DNA of 64,000 bases from Polaribacter sp. (GCA_028343155.1 JAOLXX010000007.1:25732-89731), one strand, 5' to 3'. Counted from the first letter of the stretch, positions 28,766 to 38,323 are shown. The notes: a model not told the origin generated them from the sequence alone. Numbers and translations are program-made.

Positions 28766-29179
28766 CTAAAGAAAACTATGTATTGCCAATTCATAACCTT
28801 TTAAGCCAAAACCAAATAAAACACCTTTTGCTGCAGGCGCAATAAAACTTTGATGTCTGAATTCTTCACGAGCATGCACATTAGAAATGTGTAATTCAAC
28901 AACGGGAGTAGTGATTCCTTTTACAGCATCCCCAATACCAACAGAGGTATGCGTATAAGCCGCTGCGTTTAAGATAATACCATCATAATCAAAACCTACC
29001 TCATGTAATTTATCAATAATTTCTCCTTCAATGTTAGATTGAAAATAAGTCAGCTCTATCTGAGTAAACTTCAATTGTAGTTGTTTGAAAAAATGGTCAA
29101 AAGTTGCTGAACCATAGATTTCTGGTTCTCTTTTTCCTAATAAATTTAAATTGGGGCCGTTTATAATAATTAGTTTCAT
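28766..29179 (-). CDS. aroQ: Type II 3-dehydroquinate dehydratase
   Basis: Converts 3-dehydroquinate to 3-dehydroshikimate in the shikimate pathway. The 137-residue protein has the standard type II features: IINGPNLNLLGKREPEIYG (catalytic Tyr and Arg, residues 4-22), FQSNIEGEI, the active loop LNAAAYTHTSV and ELHISNVHAREEFRH. I start it at the ATG at 29179, since MKLIIINGPNLNLLG is the usual N-terminus; an open frame extends to 29254 but overlaps the divergent xerD start. It is divergent from xerD. Confidence 0.95.
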   Translation of the reverse strand: MKLIIINGPNLNLLGKREPEIYGSATFDHFFKQLQLKFTQIELTYFQSNIEGEIIDKLHEVGFDYDGIILNAAAYTHTSVGIGDAVKGITTPVVELHISNVHAREEFRHQSFIAPAAKGVLFGFGLKGYELAIHSFL

Positions 29180-29221
29180 AAATTTCATTAAAGTTGTAAA
29201 TATATACTTTATTTTTAGCAA

Positions 29222-30145
29222 ATGAAATGGAAAGATGCAATTAACGATTTTCAATTATTTTTAAAAATAGAAAGAGGGTTGTCTCAAAACACGATTGTTA
29301 GTTATACCAGAGATTTAAAAAAACTCACTTCTTTTCTTGATGAAAATGAAATCATCCTTACGCCTATTAATATTGATGACGAATTTATTCAGCAGTTTAT
29401 TTACGATGTTGCAAAAAAAATAAACCCTAAAAGTCAAGCAAGAATTATTTCTGGTTTGCGGAGCTTTTTTGACTATTTAATATTTGAAGATTATAGAAAA
29501 AACAATCCTACAGATTTAATAGAAGCTCCGAAAATTGGAAGAAAATTACCAGACACACTCTCTGAAGACGAAATTAATGAACTGATTGCTGCCATTGACC
29601 TAAGTAATCCGCAGGGAGAAAGAAACCGTACCATTATAGAAACGATGTATAGTTGTGGTTTGCGTGTTAGTGAACTCATCACGATAAAAATTTCCGATTT
29701 ATTTTTTGATGAGGGTTTCATACGAGTCATTGGTAAAGGCAACAAACAACGCTTTGTTCCTATTCATTTTAACGCACAAAAATACATTTTGTCATACATA
29801 AAAGACATTCGAATTCATATCAACCCAGTAAAAGGTTTTGAAGATACTATTTTCTTAAATAGACGTGGCAAAGGGTTGACCAGACAAATGGTCTTTATCA
29901 TTTTGAAAGATTTAGCAATTAAAATTAATTTAAAGAAGAAAATAAGCCCACATACTTTAAGACATTCTTTTGCCACACACTTATTAAAAAATGGAGCTGA
30001 TTTAAGAGCCATTCAGCAAATGTTAGGACATGAAAGCATAACAACGACAGAAATATATGTTCATTTAGATAAAAGCTATCTAAAAGAAGTTGTAGAATTA
30101 AGTCACCCAAGAAGTGATTTAAATCTATCCGAAGAAGAGAATTAA
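29222..30145 (+). CDS. xerD: Site-specific tyrosine recombinase XerD
   Basis: Resolves chromosome dimers at dif. The 307-residue protein has an N-terminal SAM-like DNA-binding domain (FLKIERGLSQNTIVSYTRDL) and a catalytic domain with the expected Arg in YSCGLRVSEL (about residue 145), Lys in GKGNKQRFVP, HTLRHSFATHLL (HxxR), LGHESITTTEIYVH (His and the nucleophilic Tyr). Length is right for a chromosomal XerD rather than a phage integrase. It is a single-gene unit followed by two hairpins with T runs. Confidence 0.93.
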   Translation: MKWKDAINDFQLFLKIERGLSQNTIVSYTRDLKKLTSFLDENEIILTPINIDDEFIQQFIYDVAKKINPKSQARIISGLRSFFDYLIFEDYRKNNPTDLIEAPKIGRKLPDTLSEDEINELIAAIDLSNPQGERNRTIIETMYSCGLRVSELITIKISDLFFDEGFIRVIGKGNKQRFVPIHFNAQKYILSYIKDIRIHINPVKGFEDTIFLNRRGKGLTRQMVFIILKDLAIKINLKKKISPHTLRHSFATHLLKNGADLRAIQQMLGHESITTTEIYVHLDKSYLKEVVELSHPRSDLNLSEEEN

Positions 30146-30201
30146 AAAGTCTTAAAAACGTATTCTATTTGAACTAATAGAGAGAAAATAAATTTATAAA
30201 A

Positions 30202-30231
30202 AAAATCCTACTATAAATATAGCAGGATTTT
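30202..30231. terminator. Terminator after xerD
   Basis: AAAATCCT pairs with AGGATTTT and an inner CTATA with TATAG, with one mismatch between them and a two-base nominal loop. A-rich and T-rich flanks suggest it can act from both sides, between convergent xerD and rny. Confidence 0.7.
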
Positions 30232-30242
30232 AAGAATAAGTT

Positions 30243-30266
30243 AATCACATAAAGGTGATTTTTTTT
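30243..30266 (+). terminator. Second hairpin with T run after xerD
   Basis: AATCAC and GTGATT form a six-base stem with a six-base loop, followed by six T residues. It may act as a back-up terminator on the plus strand. Confidence 0.45.
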
Positions 30267-30308
30267 AAGTTTATAGGAAGCTAAAATGGAAAGCGTAAAG
30301 TTGAACTT

Positions 30309-31877
30309 TTACTTTGCTACATTTACTGCCCTAGTTTCTCTAATTACTGTCACTTTTACTTGACCAGGGTAGGTCATATCATTCTGTATTTTTTGAGAAA
30401 TACTAAATGATAAGTCAGCAGCTTTGGTGTCATTCACTTTACCACTTTCTACCATGACACGTAATTCTCGTCCTGCTTGAATAGCATAGGCTTTTTGAAC
30501 CCCTGGAAATCCGAATGCGATGTTTTCTAAATCTTTTAAACGTTGAATATAGGAATCTAAAACCTGACGTCTTGCGCCTGGTCTTGCTCCAGAAATAGCA
30601 TCACAAACCTGTACAATTGGAGCGATTAACGTTTTCATTTCAATTTCATCATGGTGTGCTCCAATAGCATTACAAACATCTGGTTTTTCACCGTATTTTT
30701 CTGCCCATTCCATTCCTAGTAATGCGTGCGGAAGTTCGCTTTCTGCTTCTGGTACTTTACCAATATCATGCAATAAACCCGCACGTTTTGCAACTTTAGA
30801 ATTCAAACCCATTTCTGCAGCCATAATCCCACATAAATTAGAAACTTCCCTAGAGTGTTGTAATAAATTTTGTCCATAAGAAGAACGATATTTCATTCTA
30901 CCTACTGCTTTTACTAATTCAGGGTGTAAACCATGAATACCTAAATCGATTACGGTTCTTTTACCAACCTCTATAATTTCTTGGGTAATTTGTTTTTCTG
31001 TTTTAGCAACAACTTCTTCAATTCTAGCTGGGTGTATTCGTCCATCTGTAACTAACTTATGAAGTGACAAGCGAGCAATTTCTCTTCGAATAGGATCAAA
31101 ACAAGAAAGAATAATAGCATCTGGGGTATCATCCACTATAATTTCCACACCAGTGGCTGCTTCTATAGCTCTAATATTACGTCCTTCTCTACCGATAATT
31201 CTTCCTTTGACATCATCAGACTCTAAGTTAAATACAGACACACAATTTTCTACAGCCTGTTCTACTCCAACTCTTTGAATCGTCCCTAAAACTACTTTTC
31301 TAGCTTCTTGTTCTGCTGTTAATTTAGCTTCCTCAATAGATGTTTGTACATAGGCCATTGCTTCTGTTTTCGCTTCATCTTTTAGTGAACTAACCAATTC
31401 TACTTTGGCTTCATCTGCAGACAAACCAGAAATTTGCTCTAGCAGATCTACATGACGCTTGTGCATTACTCCAAGTTCCGTTTCTTTCTTTTCTAAAAAG
31501 TCTAACTTTTTACTGTAATCGTTTTCTTTTTGTTCTAAAGAACTGTTAAGACGTTTGTTTTTGTCTAATTCAGATGCCACTTGAGACTCTCTATCTCTTA
31601 TGCGTTTTTCAACATCAGAAATCTTCTTTTCTCTGGTAATAACTACTTTTTCATGCTCAGATTTAAGTTCAATAAACTTTTCTTTCGCTTGTAATATTTT
31701 ATCTTTTTTAATAGCATCTGCATCTATTTTTGCCTCTTTTAAAATTGTAGCGGCTTCTTTTCTAGTGGCGTTAAGCACGTTTTTACCTTTTGTTTTCTCC
31801 AAAGCTTTTGCAATTAAAAGTCCAACTGCAATTCCTATTACGACTCCCATAACAATGGGAAATATCATTCCATCCAT
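30309..31877 (-). CDS. rny: Ribonuclease Y
   Basis: A membrane-anchored endoribonuclease that starts mRNA decay. The 522-residue protein has an N-terminal membrane helix ([20 protein letters not shown]), a long coiled coil (about residues 30-200), a KH domain ([19 protein letters not shown], about 210-228) and an HD phosphohydrolase domain (HDIGKVPE and AHHDEIE, about 365-415). The strong sequence match and length make the call safe. It lies downstream of the 6S-like RNA and zapA on the same strand. Confidence 0.96.
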   Translation of the reverse strand: MDGMIFPIVMGVVIGIAVGLLIAKALEKTKGKNVLNATRKEAATILKEAKIDADAIKKDKILQAKEKFIELKSEHEKVVITREKKISDVEKRIRDRESQVASELDKNKRLNSSLEQKENDYSKKLDFLEKKETELGVMHKRHVDLLEQISGLSADEAKVELVSSLKDEAKTEAMAYVQTSIEEAKLTAEQEARKVVLGTIQRVGVEQAVENCVSVFNLESDDVKGRIIGREGRNIRAIEAATGVEIIVDDTPDAIILSCFDPIRREIARLSLHKLVTDGRIHPARIEEVVAKTEKQITQEIIEVGKRTVIDLGIHGLHPELVKAVGRMKYRSSYGQNLLQHSREVSNLCGIMAAEMGLNSKVAKRAGLLHDIGKVPEAESELPHALLGMEWAEKYGEKPDVCNAIGAHHDEIEMKTLIAPIVQVCDAISGARPGARRQVLDSYIQRLKDLENIAFGFPGVQKAYAIQAGRELRVMVESGKVNDTKAADLSFSISQKIQNDMTYPGQVKVTVIRETRAVNVAK

Positions 31878-31895
31878 AATTTAAATTTAGTATAT

Positions 31896-32083
31896 AAAAA
31901 AAGCCTACATTAGTTTGGTTTTTTAAACTCCATTATGGTTACTTATAGGACTAACTAACTGATCAAGGATCCACTCAAAGAACTGAAACAAGTTCAGTAC
32001 TAGGGGCATGCTTTTGCAGTTAAGACTCATCCTTCATAATTGAATCGTGTTGAGTTTAATAAACAATTTACTAACGTAGGCAG
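31896..32083 (-). ncRNA. ssrS: 6S-like RNA between zapA and rny
   Basis: On the minus strand a long rod-like RNA can be folded from about 32083 to 31896. The ends pair: GCCTACGTTAGT (32081-32070) with ACTAATGTAGGC (31914-31903), 12 pairs with one G-U, directly followed by seven T residues. Inside, TTAAACTC/GAGTTTAA, ATTATG/CATAAT, AAGGAT/ATCCTT and AACTG/CAGTT pair in nested order around internal loops, giving the rod with central bulges seen in 6S RNA, the RNA-polymerase-binding regulator. Length (about 185 bases) and position beside zapA agree with known 6S loci. There is no open frame. The symbol ssrS is used by analogy. Confidence 0.82.
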
Positions 32084-32111
32084 TGTTTTGTTAATGTATA
32101 TTTTAAAGAAC

Positions 32112-32402
32112 TTATTTTAAATGAGAATCAACTAAATTAGTTAACTCTTTTATTTTATCAACTACTTCTCTACTTGTCGAATCCTTTTCTAATGAAGAAA
32201 TTTCTACTTTTGAGGCAAATTGCAATGCACACATTGCTAAAACATCTTGTTTATCGCTTACGGCATAATTTTTTTCATAAGTAGCAATTAATTTATTAAT
32301 AGCATTTGCAGCTTTTCGCATCCCTTCTTCTTCTTTCGTGTTATTAACACTTAAAGGATAAGTTCTACCAGCTATAATAATATTAATTTTAAGTATTCCC
32401 AC
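32112..32402 (-). CDS. zapA: Cell division protein ZapA
   Basis: A 96-residue protein of the ZapA family, which cross-links FtsZ filaments. Recognisable pieces are KINIIIAGRTYPLSV (the N-terminal beta strands) and EEGMRKAANAINKLI, followed by a helix that would form the coiled-coil dimer. The length is normal. It follows the small coiled-coil gene by 13 bases and precedes the 6S-like RNA on the same strand. Confidence 0.9.
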   Translation of the reverse strand: MGILKINIIIAGRTYPLSVNNTKEEEGMRKAANAINKLIATYEKNYAVSDKQDVLAMCALQFASKVEISSLEKDSTSREVVDKIKELTNLVDSHLK

Positions 32403-32415
32403 AATTTAAAGAACT

Positions 32416-32706
32416 TTATTCATGTAACTGAATAATACATTTGTCGATTTCTCGAATTAAAGCATTTATTTTGAGTTTCGTATCTCTTGTATTTGTACTA
32501 CTGCCATCTATAGTTTTTGCAATTTTAAGCAAATCATATTGTTTTTTTTGTGCTGCTAATAATTGCTCTTTTTCTATGAGTTGATGCTGTAATTCATTTG
32601 TGTTTTGAAGCAATATTTCATTTTCACTCTTTAAAAATTCATAATTAAAAAGCAAGTTTTTTAACTTATCTTGCAGTAAATGAATTGCTTCTATTGTATT
32701 ACTCAT
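32416..32706 (-). CDS. Small coiled-coil protein upstream of zapA
   Basis: A 96-residue acidic-basic helical protein with heptad-like leucines over most of its length (LQDKLKNLLFNYEFLKSENEILLQN). It lacks a signal peptide or catalytic motif. Its place directly before zapA and its ZapB-like character suggest a role in division, but I do not recognise a named family and the function is an inference. It is the first gene of the zapA operon, behind a good promoter at 32735-32765. Confidence 0.75.
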   Translation of the reverse strand: MSNTIEAIHLLQDKLKNLLFNYEFLKSENEILLQNTNELQHQLIEKEQLLAAQKKQYDLLKIAKTIDGSSTNTRDTKLKINALIREIDKCIIQLHE

Positions 32707-32734
32707 CTATACTTTTAGAAAATAACTATGCCTA

Positions 32735-32765
32735 CAAAGTTAACATTCTGTTTCATACTTTACAA
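32735..32765 (-). promoter_or_regulatory. Promoter for coiled-coil gene-zapA-6S region
   Basis: On the minus strand, TTG at 32765-32763, a spacer of 20 bases, then TAACTTTG at 32742-32735. The -7 element is an exact TAnnTTTG match and the -33 element is TTG. The leader to the first ATG is about 20 bases. Confidence 0.65.
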
Positions 32766-32788
32766 CATTTTGTTGCTTTATTACTAAT

Positions 32789-34558
32789 ATGCTAAAAATT
32801 AAACATTTACTGAAAAGATGTTTTTCACTATTTTTACACAAAAATATTTCCAATTTGAAACAACCATTTTTACTACTCCTATTTTTTACGTCTTTTTTAA
32901 GTTTTTCTCAAGAAGAATATCCTAAAAATTATTTTAGAAGTCCGTTAGAGATACCCACGGTTTTGGCAGGTACTTTTGGAGAATTAAGAAGTAATCATTT
33001 TCATTCTGGTATCGATATTAAAACACAAGGTAAAGAGGGTTTAAATATTTATGCTGCTGCAGATGGTTACGTTTCAAGAATAAAAGTAGCTCAATTTGGT
33101 TTTGGAAAAGCAATATACATTACACATCCTAATGGTTATACTACCGTCTATGCCCATATAAGTCGGTTTGCTAATAAAATTGAAAAATATGTAAAAAAAA
33201 TTCAATACAAGAAAGAGCGTTATCAAACAGGAAATTTATTTTTTAAAGAAGAAAAGTTTCCTATACAAAAAGGAGACATTATTGCTTTCACAGGTAATAC
33301 AGGTAGTTCTAGCGCTCCACATCTGCATTATGAAATACGAAATACAGAAACAGAAAAGATTATTAATCCTTTGGCTTTTGGATTGCAAGTAGCTGATACA
33401 AAACCTCCCGTTTTTCAATCACTAAAAGTCTATCCTTTAAACAACAGTTCAAGAATTAATCATCAAAATAAAAGCTATATTCTTCCAATAAAAAATATTA
33501 TGAGAGGGGAATATCGCGTGGAGAGAATTTCTGCTGCTGGAACTATTGGCTTTGGAGTCCGTCTTTTTGACAGACTTGATAAAGCTTCAAATAAAAACGG
33601 AATTTATAGTTTAGAAATGTTTGTAAATGGAAAACGTTTTTATTACCATGATGTAGAAAAATTTTCATTCTCAGAAAGCAAATTCATCAACTTACACATA
33701 GATTATCCACATTATAAAAAATATAAAAAACGATATCAAAAAACATTTAAAGAGACTAAAAACGAACTTTCTACTTATGAAAACTTAATCAATAATGGAA
33801 AAATAAACATTAAAAATGGACTGAGTTATACCCTAAAAATTATTGCAAAGGATTACAAAGGAAATACAAGCTCCCTAATAATACCTGTTTTAGGGAAAGA
33901 AAGCAATCCTATTTTTCAACAATCAAAAGACACCACTGAGTTTAAAATCATTGCTACCAATTTTCAGAAATTTAAAAAAGAAAATGTTACGATTGCTTTT
34001 CCAAAAAACACTTTTTATGAAGATCTTTATTTAGATTTTAAAGTTGAAAAAGGGGTAGCAAAAATACATACACCTACCCTTCCTTTAAATAAAAGTTTTA
34101 CGTTAACTTTTGATGTTTCTAACTATTCAGAAAATGAAAAACAGCAGTTATATATTGCTAATTTAGAGTCTCCAAAATATCCAAGTTTTCAAAATACTAG
34201 AAAAAAAGACAGTACATTTTACACGACAACAAAACAATTAGGAAATTATGCCTTGGTTGCAGATCTACAAAAACCTAAAATAAATTTACTTTTTATTAAA
34301 GACAAACAATGGATTTCTAAATATAAAACCCTAAAAGTAAAGATTTCTGATATTGGCACTGGCATAAAAGACTACAGAGCTACTATAGACGGGAAATGGA
34401 TTTTAATGGAGTATAATCACAAAAAAAACATATTAACTTATAACTTTAGTGATAAAAAATTGGTGGGTAGCAAACATATCTTTAAAATTGTAGTCTCGGA
34501 CAATGTTGGAAATACGAATACACTTTCTGCAACGTTCTTTAAGAAACAAGTAAACTAA
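32789..34558 (+). CDS. M23 family metallopeptidase
   Basis: A 589-residue exported peptidase of the LytM/M23 type, likely a cell-wall endopeptidase or its regulator. After an N-terminal hydrophobic segment (about residues 26-40, ending near FSFSQ), the zinc site appears: NHFHSGID (HxxxD, about 69-76), YAHISR and HLHYEI (about 170-175). The rest (about 200-589) is a long beta-rich region of unclear role. The stop is directly followed by the TonB receptor ATG, so both are one transcript. Confidence 0.9.
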   Translation: MLKIKHLLKRCFSLFLHKNISNLKQPFLLLLFFTSFLSFSQEEYPKNYFRSPLEIPTVLAGTFGELRSNHFHSGIDIKTQGKEGLNIYAAADGYVSRIKVAQFGFGKAIYITHPNGYTTVYAHISRFANKIEKYVKKIQYKKERYQTGNLFFKEEKFPIQKGDIIAFTGNTGSSSAPHLHYEIRNTETEKIINPLAFGLQVADTKPPVFQSLKVYPLNNSSRINHQNKSYILPIKNIMRGEYRVERISAAGTIGFGVRLFDRLDKASNKNGIYSLEMFVNGKRFYYHDVEKFSFSESKFINLHIDYPHYKKYKKRYQKTFKETKNELSTYENLINNGKINIKNGLSYTLKIIAKDYKGNTSSLIIPVLGKESNPIFQQSKDTTEFKIIATNFQKFKKENVTIAFPKNTFYEDLYLDFKVEKGVAKIHTPTLPLNKSFTLTFDVSNYSENEKQQLYIANLESPKYPSFQNTRKKDSTFYTTTKQLGNYALVADLQKPKINLLFIKDKQWISKYKTLKVKISDIGTGIKDYRATIDGKWILMEYNHKKNILTYNFSDKKLVGSKHIFKIVVSDNVGNTNTLSATFFKKQVN

Positions 34559-37018
34559 ATGTACGTAAAAAAAGTCTTTCTATTTTTATTCATTCTTCCC
34601 CTTTTTGCTTTTGCTCAAAAGATGACAACCCTTAAGGGAACTGTTAAAAATAAAAACAAACAACCAATAGAGAATGTTTCCATTAGATATAATAATATTG
34701 GTACTACTACAGACAAAAACGGTAGGTACATCATTAGAGTTCCCTACAAAAAAGAAATTACATTAGTTTTTAGTCATATATCTTATAGCGTCTTTACTAA
34801 AAAACATACTGCAAACAATAGAAATGGTGTACGCCTTTCTGTTATTCTTACTCCGAAGACAGAAGAATTGGATCGAATCGTAATTCAAGACAATCGAAAA
34901 AAGTTACAAGGTCTAAAGGCGATTGATGTTAATGTCGTTAAAAATGTTATTGGTCCTAATGCAGGTGTAGAAAATATTTTAATGACATTACCTGGCGTAA
35001 ATAATAACAACGAATTAAGTACGCAATACAATGTTAGAGGTGGTAATTTTGACGAAAACTTGGTGTATGTAAACGGAATTGAAATATACAGACCTTTTTT
35101 AATCCGATCTGGACAGCAAGAAGGGTTGAGTTTTATAAACCCTAGTATGGTTCAGAATATTAACTTTTCTGCTGGAGGTTTTCAAGCAAAATATGGAGAC
35201 AAATTGTCTTCTGTTTTAGATATTACCTATAGAAAACCAACCGAAATTACAACCACTTTAGATCTAAGCCTTCTAGGGGGAAGTATCACCTTTGAAGCTC
35301 CTTTAATTGATGAAAAATTGACTGCTATAAGCAGTTTAAGATACAGAGACAATAGCCTTTTTGTCAATAGCAAACAGATTGAAACCAATTTTAGACCTCG
35401 TTTTATTGATTTTCAAACTTTTTTATCTTACAAAGCTTCTGACGATTTACAGTTTCACTTTTTAGGAAATTTTTCTTTAAATGATTACAACTACACACCA
35501 ATTTCAAGAAGAACTCGTTTTGGGACAGTTTCAGCCCCGCTAGAATTGACTGTATTTTATAGCGGAAAAGAGCAAGACAATTACCTCACCCTTTTTGGTG
35601 CATTTTCCACAGAATATAAAGTAAATAATTATTTGTCATTTACAGGAACCTTTTCTAGATACAATACACAAGAAGAAGAGCATTATGACATTTCAGCAGC
35701 CTATAGTATCGGTGAAGTTGATGCTAATATTGGGTCTGAAAACTTTGGAAATGTGGATTTTTCCCAAGGGATTGGTTCTCAATTAAATCATGCTCGTAAT
35801 GATTTAGATGCTTTGATTACAAATATGCAACTAAAAGGAACTTATAAGAAAAACAAATACCAAATAGATTTCGGTGTAAAATACCAAAAAGAAGATGTTA
35901 GAGATCGTATTAGAGAATGGGAAATAATAGATTCTTTAGGATTTTCAATTAGACCTCCTAGTCATATTCGCAATAATGAACCTTATAATGATCCTGTAAT
36001 TGGAGTAGCAATTACACCTTTTCAAAATATTAGAGGAGACAATGAAGTTCAAATAAATCGTATTTCTGGCTTTGTTCAATTAAACCATAAACATTTCTGG
36101 AACGACAATGAAATTTGGTATAGTATCGGTTTGAGAACACAAAACTGGAATGTTTCTTCTGATGGGAACACATCAAAAACACAAACGATTATTAGCCCCA
36201 GAGCTCAGTTTGCGATAAAACCCAACTGGAAAAAAGACATGTTATTTAGAATTTCTGGAGGATGGTATTCACAGCCACCCTCTTACAGAGAATTAAGAGA
36301 CTCCAATGGAAATATAAATGGAGCTTTAAAAGCACAAAAATCCATTCACTACGTTGCTGGAATGGATTATAGTTTTGAGATGTGGGAAAGGCCCTTTAAA
36401 CTGACAACAGAAATTTATTATAAAGATTTATCTGATATAAATGCTTACACTATTGATAATGTAAGAATTAGATACAGAGCAGATAATAATACCACAGCAT
36501 ATGCTCAAGGCTTAGATGTTCGATTGAATGGAGAATTTGTTCCTGGAAGTGATAGTTGGGTAAGTCTTGGATACTTAAAAACAGAAGAAAACATCAATAA
36601 TAGAGGCGCTATTTCGAGACCTTCTGACCAAAGAATAAAACTGGGTATTCTTTTTCAAGATTATGTTCCTAACATACCAAATTTAAAAGCATATTTAAAC
36701 CTGGTTTACAATACAGGTGTCCCAGGAGGTTCTCCATCCTATGCAGATGTATACCAATATCAAGAACGTTTAAGAGATTACAAACGTGCTGATTTTGGTG
36801 TTTCTTATATTTTTACAGATGCAAAAAAAAAACACAAAATAGGATGGTTGTCTAAATTTAAAGAATTGAGTGTTGGTTTAGAATTATTTAATATGTTTGA
36901 TATTCAAAACTCAATTACCAACACCTGGGTCAGAGATGTATATTCTAAAACACAGTTTGGAATTCCAAACTTTTTGACTGGTAGAATATTGAATTTTAAA
37001 ATTGAGATGAAGTTTTAA
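34559..37018 (+). CDS. TonB-dependent receptor with carboxypeptidase-like domain
   Basis: An 819-residue outer-membrane receptor. Signal peptide MYVKKVFLFLFILPLFAFAQ is followed by a carboxypeptidase-D-type regulatory beta-sandwich (TTLKGTVKNKNKQPIENVSI, about residues 22-41), a plug domain (VENILMTLPGVNNNNELSTQYNVRG split around residues 136-160) and a beta barrel to the end, whose last residue is phenylalanine (IEMKF) as is usual for barrel assembly. No SusD-like partner is adjacent, so it is not a typical polysaccharide locus; the ligand is unknown. It starts one base after the peptidase stop. Confidence 0.92.
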   Translation: MYVKKVFLFLFILPLFAFAQKMTTLKGTVKNKNKQPIENVSIRYNNIGTTTDKNGRYIIRVPYKKEITLVFSHISYSVFTKKHTANNRNGVRLSVILTPKTEELDRIVIQDNRKKLQGLKAIDVNVVKNVIGPNAGVENILMTLPGVNNNNELSTQYNVRGGNFDENLVYVNGIEIYRPFLIRSGQQEGLSFINPSMVQNINFSAGGFQAKYGDKLSSVLDITYRKPTEITTTLDLSLLGGSITFEAPLIDEKLTAISSLRYRDNSLFVNSKQIETNFRPRFIDFQTFLSYKASDDLQFHFLGNFSLNDYNYTPISRRTRFGTVSAPLELTVFYSGKEQDNYLTLFGAFSTEYKVNNYLSFTGTFSRYNTQEEEHYDISAAYSIGEVDANIGSENFGNVDFSQGIGSQLNHARNDLDALITNMQLKGTYKKNKYQIDFGVKYQKEDVRDRIREWEIIDSLGFSIRPPSHIRNNEPYNDPVIGVAITPFQNIRGDNEVQINRISGFVQLNHKHFWNDNEIWYSIGLRTQNWNVSSDGNTSKTQTIISPRAQFAIKPNWKKDMLFRISGGWYSQPPSYRELRDSNGNINGALKAQKSIHYVAGMDYSFEMWERPFKLTTEIYYKDLSDINAYTIDNVRIRYRADNNTTAYAQGLDVRLNGEFVPGSDSWVSLGYLKTEENINNRGAISRPSDQRIKLGILFQDYVPNIPNLKAYLNLVYNTGVPGGSPSYADVYQYQERLRDYKRADFGVSYIFTDAKKKHKIGWLSKFKELSVGLELFNMFDIQNSITNTWVRDVYSKTQFGIPNFLTGRILNFKIEMKF

Positions 37019-37023
37019 TGAAT

Positions 37024-37053
37024 AAAAAAAACGAGCTGATCTAAATCAACTCG
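37024..37053 (-). terminator. Terminator after bcp
   Basis: On the minus strand a hairpin (CGAG-TGAT stem pairing with ATCA-CTCG, one mismatch, four-base loop) is followed by eight T residues. It lies directly after the bcp stop. Confidence 0.72.
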
Positions 37054-37083
37054 CCTACATTCTTTTTTATTTAAACGAAAGTT

Positions 37084-37536
37084 TTACCCTAAAATTTGAG
37101 CTGTATGTGCTTTTGTTTTAACTTTTAATACAATATCTTCTATGATTCCATTTTCATCAATCACAAAAGTTGTTCTGTGAATTCCATCATATTCTTTACC
37201 CATAAACTTCTTTGGTCCCCAAACATTATAAGCTATTATGACAGATTTATCTTCATCTGCTAATAATGGAAATGGAAGTGCATGTTTATCAATCCAATTT
37301 TGCTGTTTTTTGGCAGTATCTGCACTTGCACCTAATACTTCATATCCTTTTGATAAAAAAGATTGGTAATTGTCACGCAAATCACAAGCTTCGGCTGTAC
37401 AACCAGGTGTACTTGCTCTTGGATAGAAGAATAACACTAGCTTCTTACCTGAATAATCTGTTAGTTTTATCGTATTTCCTGCATTGTCTTTTGCTTCAAA
37501 CGAAGGAGCCTTGTCCCCTATTTTTAATGATGTCAT
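37084..37536 (-). CDS. bcp: Thioredoxin-dependent thiol peroxidase (Bcp/PrxQ)
   Basis: A 150-residue peroxiredoxin that reduces peroxides with thioredoxin. It shows APSFEAKDNAGNTIKL, FYPRASTPGCTAEACDLRD with the peroxidatic cysteine (about residue 45) and the resolving cysteine five residues later (about 50), and the conserved arginine in HRTTFVID. The active-site CxxxxC spacing marks the PrxQ/Bcp class. It is a single-gene unit with its own terminator. Confidence 0.95.
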   Translation of the reverse strand: MTSLKIGDKAPSFEAKDNAGNTIKLTDYSGKKLVLFFYPRASTPGCTAEACDLRDNYQSFLSKGYEVLGASADTAKKQQNWIDKHALPFPLLADEDKSVIIAYNVWGPKKFMGKEYDGIHRTTFVIDENGIIEDIVLKVKTKAHTAQILG

Positions 37537-37669
37537 ATTATGGCTTGGTTTTTAAAGTTTAAAAATACAACGTTTATAGAGTTCTATCAAACTTAAATAT
37601 AAAAAATAAAATTTAAATTGATAATTGTACTTACTACTTTTTTAACTTTACAAGTTTAAAACGCACTTT

Positions 37670-38323
37670 ATGAATAAACAAGAAAAAGTACAATTTGTCA
37701 TTGATACACTTCAAGAAAAGTATCCAGAGATCCCTATTCCTTTAGATCATAAAGATCCTTACACTCTGCTAATTGCTGTTTTATTGTCTGCCCAATGTAC
37801 GGATGTTAGAGTCAATAAAATTACCCCTTTGTTATTTACAAAAGCGGACAATCCATTTGATATGATAAAAATGTCTGTGGAAGAAATTAAGGAAATTATT
37901 CGTCCTTGTGGATTATCTCCAATGAAGTCAAAAGGAATTTATGGTTTGTCAAAAATTTTAATTGAAAAATACAATGGCGAAGTACCACAGAACTTTGAAG
38001 GTTTAGAAGCGTTGCCTGCTGTGGGCCATAAAACAGCCAGTGTTGTTATGAGTCAAGCTTTTGGTGTGCCTGCTTTTCCTGTAGACACCCATATTCATCG
38101 ATTGCTCTGGCGTTGGAATTTGACCAATGGAAAAAATGTTACACAAACAGAAAAAGACGCCAAACGGTTATTTCCAAAAGAATTATGGAATGATTTGCAT
38201 TTACAGATTATTTGGTATGGCAGAGAATATTCTCCTGCTCGTGGTTGGGATTTAAAAAACGATATTATTACCAAAACAATTGGTAGAAAGTCTGTTTTAG
38301 ATAAATATTATAAAGAAAAATGA
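37670..38323 (+). CDS. nth: Endonuclease III homologue lacking Fe-S cysteines
   Basis: A 217-residue base-excision-repair glycosylase/AP lyase. The helix-hairpin-helix and catalytic parts are intact: LPAVGHKTASVV with Lys121, and FPVDTHIHRL with Asp139, equivalent to E. coli K120 and D138. The C-terminal four-cysteine cluster (CX6CX2CX5C in E. coli) is absent: the matching segment YGREYSPARGWDLKNDIITKT has no cysteine, and only C43 and C80 remain. The enzyme should therefore lack the 4Fe-4S cluster. The other repair genes in the window are separate units. Confidence 0.92.
   Translation: MNKQEKVQFVIDTLQEKYPEIPIPLDHKDPYTLLIAVLLSAQCTDVRVNKITPLLFTKADNPFDMIKMSVEEIKEIIRPCGLSPMKSKGIYGLSKILIEKYNGEVPQNFEGLEALPAVGHKTASVVMSQAFGVPAFPVDTHIHRLLWRWNLTNGKNVTQTEKDAKRLFPKELWNDLHLQIIWYGREYSPARGWDLKNDIITKTIGRKSVLDKYYKEK

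Noticed and set aside
28627..28845. 72-codon open frame between the DUF4105 gene and aroQ
   Set aside because: It overlaps the ends of both flanking genes, has no promoter and shows no recognisable protein sequence.
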